NCBI RefSeq assembly: GCF_020510705.1
Contig: NZ_CP075184.1
Span: 1,240,001-1,304,000, forward strand
DNA length: 64,000 nucleotides
Reading direction: 5' to 3'
Source of the DNA: Acidovorax radicis
Lineage (GTDB): Bacteria > Pseudomonadota > Gammaproteobacteria > Burkholderiales > Burkholderiaceae_C
Part shown: positions 14,478 through 23,326 of the stretch, one piece after another
How positions within the stretch are numbered: position 1 is the first letter of the stretch
Layout of the letters: every line of letters begins with the position of its first letter
Position numbers and translations under genes: made by a program
Notes under the pieces: model-generated
The model's input: only the letters and a program-made list of their open reading frames with translations
What the model was told of the DNA's origin: nothing
Databases searched by the model: none

Positions 14478-14778
14478 GTTTTGTAGTGACTAGCCGAGTC
14501 CGGCGCCGGACAAAGCAAGGTGCTACAAGTGGAAAGCGGGAGACGCGCCCGCGACTGAGCCTTGTGGACTGAGGTACGAAAGACAGCAGCACATCCGGAT
14601 TCGCACCCGGCCATTTTTCGCTTGTGTCCCATGTGGATAGCAAGTATCTGGGCGCCTCTGGTAGCAATACCACGGGCGCCCTGTCTCGTTCGCTCAGCCA
14701 GGCCCCGCCAGACACAGTTTTCACCGCCCTGGATCGTCCTGCGCTGAGCAACAAGCACCAAACCCCAAAAGGAATCTC
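14478..14778. other. Structured non-coding stretch before the late genes
   Basis: About 300 bases with no credible gene. It contains a perfect 14-bp palindrome GTCCGGCGCCGGAC (14498-14511), a CCGG-flanked ATTCG loop resembling a second T-arm near 14594-14610, and a long hairpin GGGCGCC...GGTA/TACC...GGGCGCCC near 14650-14682. Together with the tRNA-like sequence this looks like a run of structured RNA elements, perhaps remnants of tRNA genes or a packaging/late-leader region. Confidence 0.45.
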
Positions 14779-14970
14779 ATGACACTCAAGGTACGCATTC
14801 AAGTGCCCAAGAACTCCGGCCCCTACGAAGCCAAGGTCGAGCAAACCAGTGGCGCCGCTTCTGTCGTGCTGGAGCCCGGCGACGAATTGGAGGTCTACGT
14901 GCACAGCGGTAACGAGCTCAAGATCGTTGAGGTGCCGCTGGGCACAAAGGCAAGCGCCACTGCATCCTGA
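14779..14970 (+). CDS. Small beta-rich phage protein
   Basis: 63 residues: MTLKVRIQVPKNSGPYEAKV, a run of strands, and LEPGDELEVYVHSGNELKIV. AAAGGAA lies 6 bases before the ATG. Similar short proteins precede the HNH/terminase block in related prophages. Function unknown. Confidence 0.6.
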   Translation: MTLKVRIQVPKNSGPYEAKVEQTSGAASVVLEPGDELEVYVHSGNELKIVEVPLGTKASATAS

Positions 14971-15202
14971 TTGCTGGCAGGGCCCGCACCGACACCATCC
15001 GTGACCGGTGTGGCTAAGTGGCTCGCCCAGCCTGGCCCGCATTCATCCACATCGCACCCTCCTGATCACTGGCAACCAGCGCCGGGCTTATCCGGGATCA
15101 AGGGTCTCCTCCGCAAGCTCGGTGCTGGGAAGCGTAGGCAGCAGCCAGCAGGGCCAGATCAAGCCCTGTTGTCCCATGGCTGGCAGAACACAAGGAGCGC
15201 TC
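14971..15202. other. Intergenic stretch before the HNH gene
   Basis: About 230 bases with no supported gene; frames through it are low-complexity shadows. May hold late leader sequences. Confidence 0.35.
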
Positions 15203-15520
15203 ATGGCACTCAACCGCTTGCCCAACAGACTTGCATCCATCGCCACCAACCGCCTGCCCACGCTCCAAGCCAAGGCAGGCACAACCCAGCGCATCCGAGG
15301 CGATGCATGGATGGCAACCCGCCGCCAGGTCCAACAGCGTGACAAGTTCACCTGTGCCGCCTGCGGGGCCATCAGGGCAGACCATGAGGTTGACCACCGC
15401 GTGCCATTGGAGCAAGGCGGTAGCAACGACCTCGACAACCTGCAGCTGCTGTGTGGTGGGCCTGATAGGTGCCACGCGGCCAAGACCAAGGCCGAAGGCA
15501 AGGCCAGGGCTGGCGCTTAA
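15203..15520 (+). CDS. HNH endonuclease of the packaging module
   Basis: 105 residues from ATG at 15203, preceded by AAGGAGCGC. The HNH core is complete: FTCAACGAI with CxxC, DHEVDHRVPLEQGGSNDLDN with the catalytic His pair, and LQLLCGGPDRCHAAKT with the third ligand set. In HK97-type phages the HNH protein acts with the terminase at cos cleavage. It is immediately upstream of terS and the presumed cos region. Confidence 0.88.
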   Translation: MALNRLPNRLASIATNRLPTLQAKAGTTQRIRGDAWMATRRQVQQRDKFTCAACGAIRADHEVDHRVPLEQGGSNDLDNLQLLCGGPDRCHAAKTKAEGKARAGA

Positions 15521-15755
15521 AAGATCAAGAGTTAAGCGGCTTTTCCAGCGCGAGGGCATAAATGCACCGTCCTGGTGCGGCCTGCCTCCGGTGTGGCAGG
15601 AATGCGACGCAGGGCCGGGCCGAGTGGCGAAGGGGAGGGGGGTATCGAAAGTCTAGGGGTTGAACCCGGCCGAAACCCCGCTGTACCCCACGTAGACAAA
15701 AAAGCCCCCTGTTTGATTGCCTGGGCAGGGAAAAGACGAATTCAAAGGAATCAAA
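15521..15755. other. Gap between HNH and terS, candidate cos region
   Basis: About 235 non-coding bases with a purine-rich GGGGAGGGGGG run near 15632-15645 and a CCCGGCCG/CGGCCGAA patch. In HK97-like phages cos lies exactly between the HNH gene and terS. I cannot identify the cut site itself. Confidence 0.4.
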
Positions 15756-16157
15756 ATGCCCCGTGGTGGTAGCCGTCCCGGTGCTGGCCGGAAGCGGAAA
15801 ACCCCCGTGGAATCGCCGGCAAGTGCTCCGGTTGTGGATGCGCAGGGCTTCAAAACAGAAGCCGCGCCTGCTGGCTGGCCGTTCGGCCGGGAGAAGGTGG
15901 AGACGCCGCCCCCCGCCCCGGCGCCAGACCTGTCGGGACTGATGCCGCTGGACTACCTGCTGCAGATCATGCGCGATGAAGCCGAGGATAAAGGCCGGCG
16001 CATTCAAGCGGCCACCCTGGCTGCCCCGTACTGCCACCCCAAGAAGGGGGAGGGCGGGAAGAAGCAGGAGCAGGCCGACGCAGCAAAGAAGGTGGCCAGC
16101 AAGTTCGCCACGGCGACACCCCCGAAGCTGGTTGCAGCCGGCGGTAAGAAGGTCTGA
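15756..16157 (+). CDS. terS: Terminase small subunit
   Basis: 133 residues. Starts MPRGGSRPGAGRKRKTP, the basic P-x-G-A-G-R-K N-terminus typical of this phage TerS type, then a Pro/Ala-rich linker and a helical region with MPLDYLLQIMRDEAEDKGRR and AATLAAPYCHPKK. It recognises the packaging site and recruits the large subunit, whose gene overlaps by one base. AAAGGAATC is the binding site. Confidence 0.85.
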   Translation: MPRGGSRPGAGRKRKTPVESPASAPVVDAQGFKTEAAPAGWPFGREKVETPPPAPAPDLSGLMPLDYLLQIMRDEAEDKGRRIQAATLAAPYCHPKKGEGGKKQEQADAAKKVASKFATATPPKLVAAGGKKV

Positions 16158-17815
16158 TGCCCGAGTGGTCAACGGCCTGCCCTGACTGGGCGGCGCGGCT
16201 GCGCGCGGGCGAATCGATCATCCCGCCGCCGATCTTCCATGAACAGGCTGAGGAAGCGCTGGCGGTCTTTAAGCAGCTCAGGATTGTTGACGCGCCGGGC
16301 AGCCCGACGTTTGGCGAGGCGTGCGCAGAGTGGGTGTTCGACCTGGTGCGCTCCATCTTTGGGGCCTATGACGCGGACAGCGGGCGACGGCTGATCACTG
16401 AGTGGTTTGTCCTGATCCCCAAAAAGAATAGCAAGAGCACGATTGCGGCCGGGATCATGATGACTGCGGTCATCCGGAACTGGCGGCAGTCGGCGGAGTT
16501 CTCCGTCCTGGCCCCCACGGTGGAGGTGGCGAACAACGCCTATGCGCCAGCGCGCGATATGGTTCAGAAAGACGACGAGCTCGACGTCCTGATGCATGTG
16601 CAAACGCACATCAAGACCATCACGCACCGCGAGAGTGGGGCGGCATTGAAGGTTTTGGCGGCTGACCAGAACACGGTCGGCGGCAAGAAGTCAGTCGGAA
16701 CCCTGGTGGACGAGCTCCACCTGTTCGGCAAGATGGCCAGCTCCGAGAACATGTTTCGTGAGGCGCTGGGCGGCCTGGCATCGCGGCCCGAGGGTTTCGT
16801 GATCTGGTTGACCACGCAATCGGACGAGCCACCGGCTGGTGTGTTCAAGCAAAAGCTGGACTATGCCCGAAAGGTGCGCGATGGCGAGATCATCGACCCA
16901 GGCTTTCTGCCGATCATCTTCGAGCACCCGCCCGAGATGGTGGACAACGGCGACTGCCTGAAGCTGGAAAACATGGCGATGGTGAACCCCAATATGGGGT
17001 ACTCCGTCGATCAGGCGTTCCTTGAGCGCGAATTCATGAAGGCCGAGCTGGCTGGGGGCGACTCCTTCCGGGGCTTCATGGCCAAGCACGCCAACGTCGA
17101 GATCGGACTGAACCTGCGGAGCGACCGTTGGGCCGGCGCAGACTTCTGGCAAGCCCAAGCAAAGGCGCCCGGCCTGACGCTCGACCAACTGCTCGACCGC
17201 TGCGAGGTGGTGGATGTGGGGATCGACGGCGGCGGCCTGGACGACTTGCTCGGCCTGGCGGTGGTCGGCCGGGACAAGGACACCCGCGAATGGCTGGTGT
17301 GGACGCATGCATGGGCCCACCCCTCCGTTTTGGAACGCCGCAAGGACATCGCAGCCCGGCTGCACGACTTCGCCAAGGACGGGCACCTGACCCTGGTAAA
17401 GCGCATCGGCGATGACGTGGCGGACGTGGCCGGCATCTGCGGGCTGATCGAGGCGCGGGGCCTGCTGGACAAGATCGGGTGCGACCCGGCCGGCCTGGGT
17501 GGCATCCTGGATGCACTCACCGAGGCGGATCTGCCCGAGGAAAAGATCATCGGCATCAGCCAGGGCTGGAAGATGACGGGGGCCATAAAAACTGCCGAGC
17601 GCAAGCTGGCCGAAGGCGTCATGGTGCATGGCGGCCAGCCCCTCATGGCCTGGTGCGTCGGCAATGCGAAGGTGGAGCCACGTGGCAACGCCGTGATCAT
17701 CACGAAACAGGCGGCAGGGTCCGCCAAGATCGACCCGCTGATGGCGCTTTTCAACGCCGTCACCCTCATGTCGCTGAATCCAGCGTCTGAAAAATCATTC
17801 TGGGAAGCCTCATGA
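16157..17815 (+). CDS. terL: Terminase large subunit
   Basis: 552 residues, the usual size for HK97-type TerL. N-terminal ATPase: Walker-A-like PKKNSKST at residues 89-95 (the variant form seen in this family, without the first Gly), Walker B TLVDEL at 182-187, coupling motif WLTTQSDEP near 220. The C-terminal RNase H-like nuclease has VGIDGGGLDDLLGLAV with the first acidic residue near 355 and later acidic residues around DDVADVAG. It powers DNA packaging and cuts genome ends. Confidence 0.95.
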   Translation: MPEWSTACPDWAARLRAGESIIPPPIFHEQAEEALAVFKQLRIVDAPGSPTFGEACAEWVFDLVRSIFGAYDADSGRRLITEWFVLIPKKNSKSTIAAGIMMTAVIRNWRQSAEFSVLAPTVEVANNAYAPARDMVQKDDELDVLMHVQTHIKTITHRESGAALKVLAADQNTVGGKKSVGTLVDELHLFGKMASSENMFREALGGLASRPEGFVIWLTTQSDEPPAGVFKQKLDYARKVRDGEIIDPGFLPIIFEHPPEMVDNGDCLKLENMAMVNPNMGYSVDQAFLEREFMKAELAGGDSFRGFMAKHANVEIGLNLRSDRWAGADFWQAQAKAPGLTLDQLLDRCEVVDVGIDGGGLDDLLGLAVVGRDKDTREWLVWTHAWAHPSVLERRKDIAARLHDFAKDGHLTLVKRIGDDVADVAGICGLIEARGLLDKIGCDPAGLGGILDALTEADLPEEKIIGISQGWKMTGAIKTAERKLAEGVMVHGGQPLMAWCVGNAKVEPRGNAVIITKQAAGSAKIDPLMALFNAVTLMSLNPASEKSFWEAS

Positions 17816-18000
17816 CCATCAAAGACAAACTGCACACCGCTGCGAGTGCGGCGGCAGGCTTTTTGCCTGATGCGCTCATGCTGGGCGGGGCTGGTGGAAT
17901 CTCCTACGGCGCCTGGCTGGTGTACGGCCCGGCCGGGTACGTGGTGGGCGGCCTGTTTGCCCTTGCTGCTGGCGTAGTGCTGGCCCGAGGTAGCAAGTAA
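17812..18000 (+). CDS. Small membrane protein between terminase and portal
   Basis: 62 residues with two hydrophobic stretches (ALMLGGAGGISYGAWLVYG, GYVVGGLFALAAGVVLARG) and ATGA/TAATG overlaps with both neighbours. Small membrane proteins of this kind occur here in many HK97-type prophages; function unknown (not an obvious holin by position). Confidence 0.65.
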   Translation: MTIKDKLHTAASAAAGFLPDALMLGGAGGISYGAWLVYGPAGYVVGGLFALAAGVVLARGSK

Positions 18001-19220
18001 TGGGGTTCCTGGCGCGCGCAGTTTCTGAGCAGAAGTCCATGGACCCGCTGGCCGTATGGGCGGAAATGCTGCGCGCGGGCCGGTCTTCGATGGCTGGCCC
18101 GACGATCACGCTGGAAAACGCGCTCAAGGTGGCCACCATGTTCGCCTGCCTGCGCGTGCTGTCGCAGGGTGTGGCACAGGTGCCGCTGAAGGTGTACCGC
18201 GAGGTGGAGAAAGACGGTCTCAAGAAGATCGAGGCCGCCAAAGACCACCGGCTCTATGACCTGCTGGCCTTCGCTCCCAACGACTGGACCACGAGCTTCG
18301 AATTTCGCGAAACGCAGACCATCCACGCGGCCCTGGGCAACTCCTACGCCTTCATCAACCGCACCATGGGCGGTATTTCCGAGCTGATTTTGCTCCATCC
18401 GGGCCGCGTGAAGAAGGTGCAGAAGCCTGATTACCGCGTGGTTTTCGAGGTCACAGGCGAAACCGGCTCCATGAAGGAATTCCCGGCCGAGGCAATTTGG
18501 CACGTACGCGGCCCATCGTGGGACGGATTGCTCGGCCTGGACGTGCTCAGCCTGGCGCGCGAGGCCCTGGGCCTGGCCATTGCCACCGAAGAATCGCACG
18601 CCAAGCTGCACGCGAAGGGTGTTCGCACATCGGGCACCTACTCGATTGATGGCAAGCTGAACAAAGAGCAGTACGCGGCCCTGAAAGCCTGGATCTTGGC
18701 TGAGAACGCAGGCGCCGAGAACGCTGGTGTGCCGATGATCTTGGACAACGGCGCCAAGTGGGTTACGGGCGCGCTCACAGGGGTGGATGCCCAGCACTTG
18801 GAGACGCGCAAGTTCCAGATCGAGGAAGTGTGCCGCTTCATGGGGGTGCACCCTCAAAAGGTGTTCCACACCGACAAGACAAGCACCTACGCCAGCGCGG
18901 AAGAGTTCTCAAACGCGCACCGCGAGGACACGCTGAGCCCCTGGTACACGCGGATTGAGCAATCTGCCGACCTGCATCTGTTGAGCCGGGCCGAGCGGCG
19001 CAAAGGCGTGTACTGCAAGCACTCGGCGAACGCCCTCATGCGCGCATCCGCCAAGGATCGGGCCGAGTATTACGCGAAGGCCTTGGGCTCTGGCGGTTCT
19101 CCCGGCTGGATGACGCCCGATGAAGTGCGCGCGCTCGAAGAAATGAACCCCATGGGCGGTGAGGCCGCAAAACTGCCGCCAGGCAGCAGCGCTCAACCGC
19201 CCGCAGCGCCTGCGGCTTGA
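18000..19220 (+). CDS. Portal protein, HK97 family
   Basis: 406 residues. Typical HK97 portal features: TLENALKVATMFACLRVLSQ near the N-terminus, PLKVYREVEKDG, DLLAFAPNDWTTSFEFRETQ, GNSYAFINR, and the C-terminal HPQKVFHTDKTSTYASAEE region. It forms the dodecameric DNA entry ring of the procapsid and docks terminase. The C-terminus ends in a Pro/Ala-rich tail. Confidence 0.95.
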   Translation: MGFLARAVSEQKSMDPLAVWAEMLRAGRSSMAGPTITLENALKVATMFACLRVLSQGVAQVPLKVYREVEKDGLKKIEAAKDHRLYDLLAFAPNDWTTSFEFRETQTIHAALGNSYAFINRTMGGISELILLHPGRVKKVQKPDYRVVFEVTGETGSMKEFPAEAIWHVRGPSWDGLLGLDVLSLAREALGLAIATEESHAKLHAKGVRTSGTYSIDGKLNKEQYAALKAWILAENAGAENAGVPMILDNGAKWVTGALTGVDAQHLETRKFQIEEVCRFMGVHPQKVFHTDKTSTYASAEEFSNAHREDTLSPWYTRIEQSADLHLLSRAERRKGVYCKHSANALMRASAKDRAEYYAKALGSGGSPGWMTPDEVRALEEMNPMGGEAAKLPPGSSAQPPAAPAA

Positions 19221-19229
19221 AAGGAAACC

Positions 19230-19880
19230 ATGACCACCAAGACACTAGACTTCGGCTGTGAGCTCAAAGCCACGGGCGACACCGGGACTTTCGAAGGCTA
19301 CGGATCAGTGTTCAACATCACAGACCGTGGCGGCGACATCGTTGCAGCAGGTGCTTTCGCGGAAACCCTGGCCGCAGCAAAAGCGGCCGGCCGCCTGCCC
19401 GCCATGCTGTGGCAGCACCGCCAGGCCGAGCCCATCGGCGTCTATACCGAAATGGAAGAAGACTCCATTGGCCTGAAGGTCAAGGGAAAGCTAGCGCTGA
19501 AGACGGCGCGCGGCGCCGAAGCCTACGAGCTCATGAAGATGGGCGCAATCAGCGGCCTGTCTATTGGCTACCGCGTGCGTGATGACAGCTGGGACCGCGT
19601 GACCGGCGTTCGCACCATCAAAAAGGCTGATCTGCACGAACTGTCGCTGGTCACCATGCCCATGAATGACGCTTCGCGCGTCTCGGCCGTCAAGACCATT
19701 GAAGAGCTTGACAGCCTGTCCGAAATCGAGCGCCACCTGCGTGATGCTTGTGGCTTGTCGAAGAGCGAGGCGACCGCCATGGTTTCCCGCATCAAGAGCG
19801 TCAGCCGGAGTGATTCCGGGGATCGCGAACCGCTGGCCGCAGATTTTGCGGCTTCCCTGAAAGCCCGCGCCGTCTTCTGA
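19230..19880 (+). CDS. HK97-family prohead protease
   Basis: 216 residues. Strands TGTFEGYGSVFNITDRGGD open the herpes/HK97 protease fold. The catalytic residues are readable as His63 in LWQHRQAEPIG and Ser111 in ISGLSIGYRV. The C-terminal 60 residues are helical and probably act as the scaffold-linked tail. It cleaves the capsid delta domain before maturation. Confidence 0.93.
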   Translation: MTTKTLDFGCELKATGDTGTFEGYGSVFNITDRGGDIVAAGAFAETLAAAKAAGRLPAMLWQHRQAEPIGVYTEMEEDSIGLKVKGKLALKTARGAEAYELMKMGAISGLSIGYRVRDDSWDRVTGVRTIKKADLHELSLVTMPMNDASRVSAVKTIEELDSLSEIERHLRDACGLSKSEATAMVSRIKSVSRSDSGDREPLAADFAASLKARAVF

Positions 19881-19902
19881 CCAAGCGCAATCCCCCGCAA
19901 AC

Positions 19903-19927
19903 AGCCGCCCTCTGAGGCGGCTTTTTC
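19903..19927 (+). terminator. Hairpin terminator before the capsid gene
   Basis: AGCCGCC (19903-19909) pairs with GGCGGCT (19916-19922), followed by TTTTT, then TTTCCGAAAGG as the binding site of the capsid gene. Confidence 0.75.
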
Positions 19928-19948
19928 ATTTCCGAAAGGCAAAACACC

Positions 19949-21409
19949 ATGCAATTCACCCGAAAGAACCTGACGACCGGCTTTTTGCTCGTTGTCGCTG
20001 TGCTGGCGCTGTTCGCAGTCGCGGGCCATCCTTTGATCTCTCCCGAGGCCATCGCTGGCCTGGGCATGATTCCTGTCGCCATGAGCGGCGAAGTCACGCT
20101 GCTGGAGGTCAAGGGCATCCTGGAAGGTCAGGGCAAGGCCTTCGATGAATTCAAGAAGGCGAATGACGAGCTGATCAAGGCCAAAGCAGACGGGAAGGCC
20201 GTTGGCGACCTTGAAGCTAAGGTGGCAAAGCTCAGCGATGAGCTGGACAAGTTCGACGAACTGAAGGCTGTCATTGACGACCTGCAAAAGAAGGCCAACC
20301 GCCCGCAAAACGATGTCGAAGCCAAGTCCGCCGCCGACCTGGCCGAGGAAACCAAGAACTTCAACATCGCACTGCGCGCCGACTTCCAGATGAAGGGCAA
20401 GACGCACCCCGGTGACCTGTCCGTGGAAGCCTACACGCAGTACAAGTCGGCGTTCTTCAAGATGGCCGTGGGCGCCACGCTGGAGAGCCTGACCGCCGAC
20501 GAGCGCAAGGCCATGTCTGCCGGTTCTGACCCAGACGGCGGCTACCTGCTGCCCCACGCCACTGCTGGGCGCATGCTGGGCAAGATCTACGAGCAGTCCA
20601 CCATGCGCCAGCTGGCCGAGGTGCAGACCATCAGCTCAAACGACATCGAGGGCATCCTCGACAACGACGAAGCCAGCGCCGGTTGGGTGTCTGAACTGGG
20701 CTCGCGCTCGGAAACAACGACCCCCACGGTCGGCAAGTGGCGCATTGAAGCCCATGAGATGTACGCCATGCCCAAGGCATCGCAGCGCATCCTGGACGAC
20801 GCCGCCACCAATGTCGAAGCTTGGCTGGCTGGCAAGATCGCCGACAAGTTCGCCCGCGTTGAAGGCGCTGCTTTCTGGACCGGTGACGGCGTGGGCAAGC
20901 CGCGCGGCCTGGCTGCGTACAGCACCGCCACTACCGGCGACGACACTCGCGCATGGGGCACGTTCCAGCATGTTGTGACTGGCGCTGATGGTGCATTCCA
21001 CACCACCAAGGCCGACCCGCTGCAAGACCTGATCGGCTCCTTCAAAGACCAGTACCTTCAGAACGCATCGTTCGTGATGCGCCGCGAGGTGCGCACCGAC
21101 ATCCGCAAGATGAAGGAAGCCACCAGCGACCGCTACCTGTGGGAGCCATCCCTGCAAGCCGGACAGCCTGACCGTCTGCTGGGCTACCCCACCCGCATTG
21201 ACCAGTACATGCCAGCCAAGGGCACTGGCTCGCTGTCGCTGGCCTTCGGTGACTTCCGCCAGGCGTATCTGATCGTGGATCGCATGGGCATCCGCACTCT
21301 GCGCGACCCCTACACCGCCAAGCCCTGGGTGCTGTTCTACAGCACAAAGCGCACGGGCGGCGGCGCGCAGAACACTGAGGCTCTCAAGTTTCTCAAATTC
21401 TCAACTTGA
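19949..21409 (+). CDS. Major capsid protein, HK97 fold
   Basis: 486 residues. Residues about 45-140 are the delta/scaffold domain (coiled coil: VAKLSDELDKFDELKAVIDD). The mature HK97-fold body follows: KAMSAGSDPDGGYLLPHATA, EGAAFWTGDGVGKPRGLAAY, and an FGDFRQAYLIVDRMGIRTLR C-terminal core. Odd point: from the ATG with its own ribosome site (GAAAGG), the first 45 residues include a hydrophobic run (FLLVVAVLALFAVAG). A start at the internal Met before SGEVTLLEVKG would remove it. Delta domain and N-terminus would be removed by the protease. Confidence 0.95.
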   Translation: MQFTRKNLTTGFLLVVAVLALFAVAGHPLISPEAIAGLGMIPVAMSGEVTLLEVKGILEGQGKAFDEFKKANDELIKAKADGKAVGDLEAKVAKLSDELDKFDELKAVIDDLQKKANRPQNDVEAKSAADLAEETKNFNIALRADFQMKGKTHPGDLSVEAYTQYKSAFFKMAVGATLESLTADERKAMSAGSDPDGGYLLPHATAGRMLGKIYEQSTMRQLAEVQTISSNDIEGILDNDEASAGWVSELGSRSETTTPTVGKWRIEAHEMYAMPKASQRILDDAATNVEAWLAGKIADKFARVEGAAFWTGDGVGKPRGLAAYSTATTGDDTRAWGTFQHVVTGADGAFHTTKADPLQDLIGSFKDQYLQNASFVMRREVRTDIRKMKEATSDRYLWEPSLQAGQPDRLLGYPTRIDQYMPAKGTGSLSLAFGDFRQAYLIVDRMGIRTLRDPYTAKPWVLFYSTKRTGGGAQNTEALKFLKFST

Positions 21410-21460
21410 GTCTAAGTCCATTCTGTTGTATCTTATGGCTTCACGTCATAGGGGCACAGA

Positions 21461-22207
21461 ATGGGACGACCGAGGAAAGAAAAGACGCCTTGCAGCATTG
21501 ATGGGTGCGGCGGAACGGCTTATGGCCGTGGGTGGTGTTCGAAGCATTACGAGAGGTGGTTGCGTCATGGCGACCCGTCCGTGGTGTCCCCTCCTGGCGT
21601 GCCTGCTGGGACGAAATCACCGCTCCACCAATGTTGCAGTATTGAAGGTTGCGAAAGGCTCGGCCCATACATCAAAGGGTTGTGCGGGGCACACTACGGC
21701 AGACTCAAAGACCATGGCGACCCGCTAGCAGGCAAGCCAAAAGCTGGCGTAATTACTCGGCGATCCTCGTCGGCGCCTTGTTCTTGTGCTGGCTGTGATC
21801 GACAGGCGGTGTCGGGCGGCTATTGCAGCGCGCACTGGGAGCGCGTCAGGAAACACGGCGATCCAATGCCGCAGAAGCCTCTGAGGGTGTACGTGAATGG
21901 CGGAGGAAGGCCATTGGCATATGCCAACGGGTACATGCAGCGCTGGGATAGCAAAAAGCGAAAGCTGGTGCTTGACCATCGTGCCGTGATGGAAGAGTTC
22001 TTGGGTCGGCCCCTCCTGAAAACGGAGACGGTTCACCATAAGAACGGCGACCGCGCAGATAACAGGCTGTCGAATTTGGAGTTGTGGGCCACATCACAAC
22101 CGGCTGGTCAGCGAGTCGTTGACCTTCTCGATTGGGCGCACGAAATCATCGACCGGTACGCGGGCGAAGAGCAGAAGCTGAAGAAGCAAAGCAACCACCG
22201 GCAATAG
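21461..22207 (+). CDS. Free-standing HNH homing-type endonuclease with three zinc repeats
   Basis: 248 residues. Three tandem cysteine/histidine modules of the form C-x4-C-x6-7-GxCxxHYxR (residues about 11-35, 58-80, 107-130), each followed by GDP, then an HNH_3-type C-terminal nuclease: MQRWDSKKRKLVLDHRAVME, LLKTETVHHKNGDRADNRLS, NLELW. This is a selfish homing-endonuclease architecture. It sits between capsid and the next head gene, outside the usual packing of this phage module, so it is probably an insertion. Confidence 0.85.
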   Translation: MGRPRKEKTPCSIDGCGGTAYGRGWCSKHYERWLRHGDPSVVSPPGVPAGTKSPLHQCCSIEGCERLGPYIKGLCGAHYGRLKDHGDPLAGKPKAGVITRRSSSAPCSCAGCDRQAVSGGYCSAHWERVRKHGDPMPQKPLRVYVNGGGRPLAYANGYMQRWDSKKRKLVLDHRAVMEEFLGRPLLKTETVHHKNGDRADNRLSNLELWATSQPAGQRVVDLLDWAHEIIDRYAGEEQKLKKQSNHRQ

Positions 22208-22220
22208 CCGCCAACTCACC

Positions 22221-22241
22221 AGGCCCTTCGGGGCCTTTTTT
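22221..22241 (+). terminator. Hairpin terminator before a head gene
   Basis: AGGCCC-TTCG-GGGCCT followed by TTTTTT; then TTTCCCGAAAGG as the binding site of the gene at 22261. Confidence 0.8.
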
Positions 22242-22260
22242 ATTTCCCGAAAGGTATCCC

Positions 22261-22704
22261 ATGACATCCATGCTCAAAAATGTGAAGGTCACGCCCGTGG
22301 CTGCATCCGCAGTCGCCGCGACGACCGAAGTGCTGACCAGCGTTCTCGACATGTCCGGCTATGACGGCGTGATGTTCATCGCTCTGTTGGGCGACGTGAC
22401 CACCGCCAGCGTGCTGACCCTGACCGCCAAGGGCAACACCGCCAGCTCGACCAGCTCGCCCACGCCCGTCACCCAGGTGGCCACCGCCGCCTTCACGGCT
22501 GACGGCACCTCGGCCGACGACAAGGCCCTAGTGGTCGATGTGTACGACCCCATGCTGCGCTACGTGTTTGCCAGCCTGACCCGCACCGCTGCGAATGCGG
22601 TGGTCAACGGGATCATCGCCATCCAATACAAGGCCGAATTCAAGCCCACCACCCAAGCCGCAACGGTCATCGCTGCAGCCATGGGCCCCGGCGTCGCAGC
22701 CTGA
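22261..22704 (+). CDS. Head decoration-like protein
   Basis: 147 residues, Thr/Ala/Val-rich and all-beta in outlook: EVLTSVLDMSGYDGVMFIAL, TTASVLTLTAKGNTA, VVDVYDPMLRYVFASLTRTA. Gene position right after the capsid gene (once the HNH insertion is ignored) and its own strong expression signals suggest an abundant capsid-associated protein. A definite family is not recognised. Confidence 0.6.
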   Translation: MTSMLKNVKVTPVAASAVAATTEVLTSVLDMSGYDGVMFIALLGDVTTASVLTLTAKGNTASSTSSPTPVTQVATAAFTADGTSADDKALVVDVYDPMLRYVFASLTRTAANAVVNGIIAIQYKAEFKPTTQAATVIAAAMGPGVAA

Positions 22705-22753
22705 TGCGTGAAGCGCCTGCCCACGCGGGCGCTTTGCAGATCACAAGGACACC

Positions 22754-23326
22754 ATGATCGTCACCCAAACCACCCCACCGGCCTACCTGCCGTTGACGCT
22801 TGCAGAGGCAAAGCTGCACCTGCGCGTTGACGGCGCGGACGAGGACACGCTGATTCCGGCGTTCATCGGCGCAGCCGTGGACACCTGCCAGCAGATCACC
22901 GGCCGCAGCCTGATGGCCCAGGCGTGGAAGCTGACGATTGACGACTTCGCGGACGAGATCCAGCTGCCATGGCCCCAGGTGCAAGCCGTGCAGTCGGTGC
23001 AGTACAAGGACGATAACGGCGCCACGCAGACGCTGGCGAACACGGTTTATGAGCTGGTGGGCGACAAGGTTTGCCTGATACCGGAACAGACCTGGCCCAC
23101 GGTGCGCGGCGGCACGGGTTCGGTGTGGGTGAACTACACGGCCGGGTACGGCGCGGGCAACGAAGCGGCCCAACAAGCCGCGGTGCCCTACGGCATCAAG
23201 GCATGGCTGCTGCTGGCCATTGGAACCCTCTACGCTAACCGCGAAAGCGTGCAAACCGGCGTGTCCGTGGCCGCACTGCCCGAGCGCTTCGCTGATTCGC
23301 TGCTCGACCGGTTCAAGGTGTACTGA
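22754..23326 (+). CDS. Head-tail connector, HK97 gp6-like
   Basis: 190 residues. Matches the gp6 adaptor pattern: PLTLAEAKLHLRVDGADEDT near the N-terminus, IPAFIGAAVDTCQQITGRSL, and VPYGIKAWLLLAIGTLYANR in the last third. Builds the ring that joins portal to tail. Stop and next start overlap. Confidence 0.88.
   Translation: MIVTQTTPPAYLPLTLAEAKLHLRVDGADEDTLIPAFIGAAVDTCQQITGRSLMAQAWKLTIDDFADEIQLPWPQVQAVQSVQYKDDNGATQTLANTVYELVGDKVCLIPEQTWPTVRGGTGSVWVNYTAGYGAGNEAAQQAAVPYGIKAWLLLAIGTLYANRESVQTGVSVAALPERFADSLLDRFKVY

Noticed and set aside
16691..17835. Long minus-strand frames opposite terminase
   Set aside because: Antisense shadows of the terL codon pattern; TerL is certain on the plus strand.
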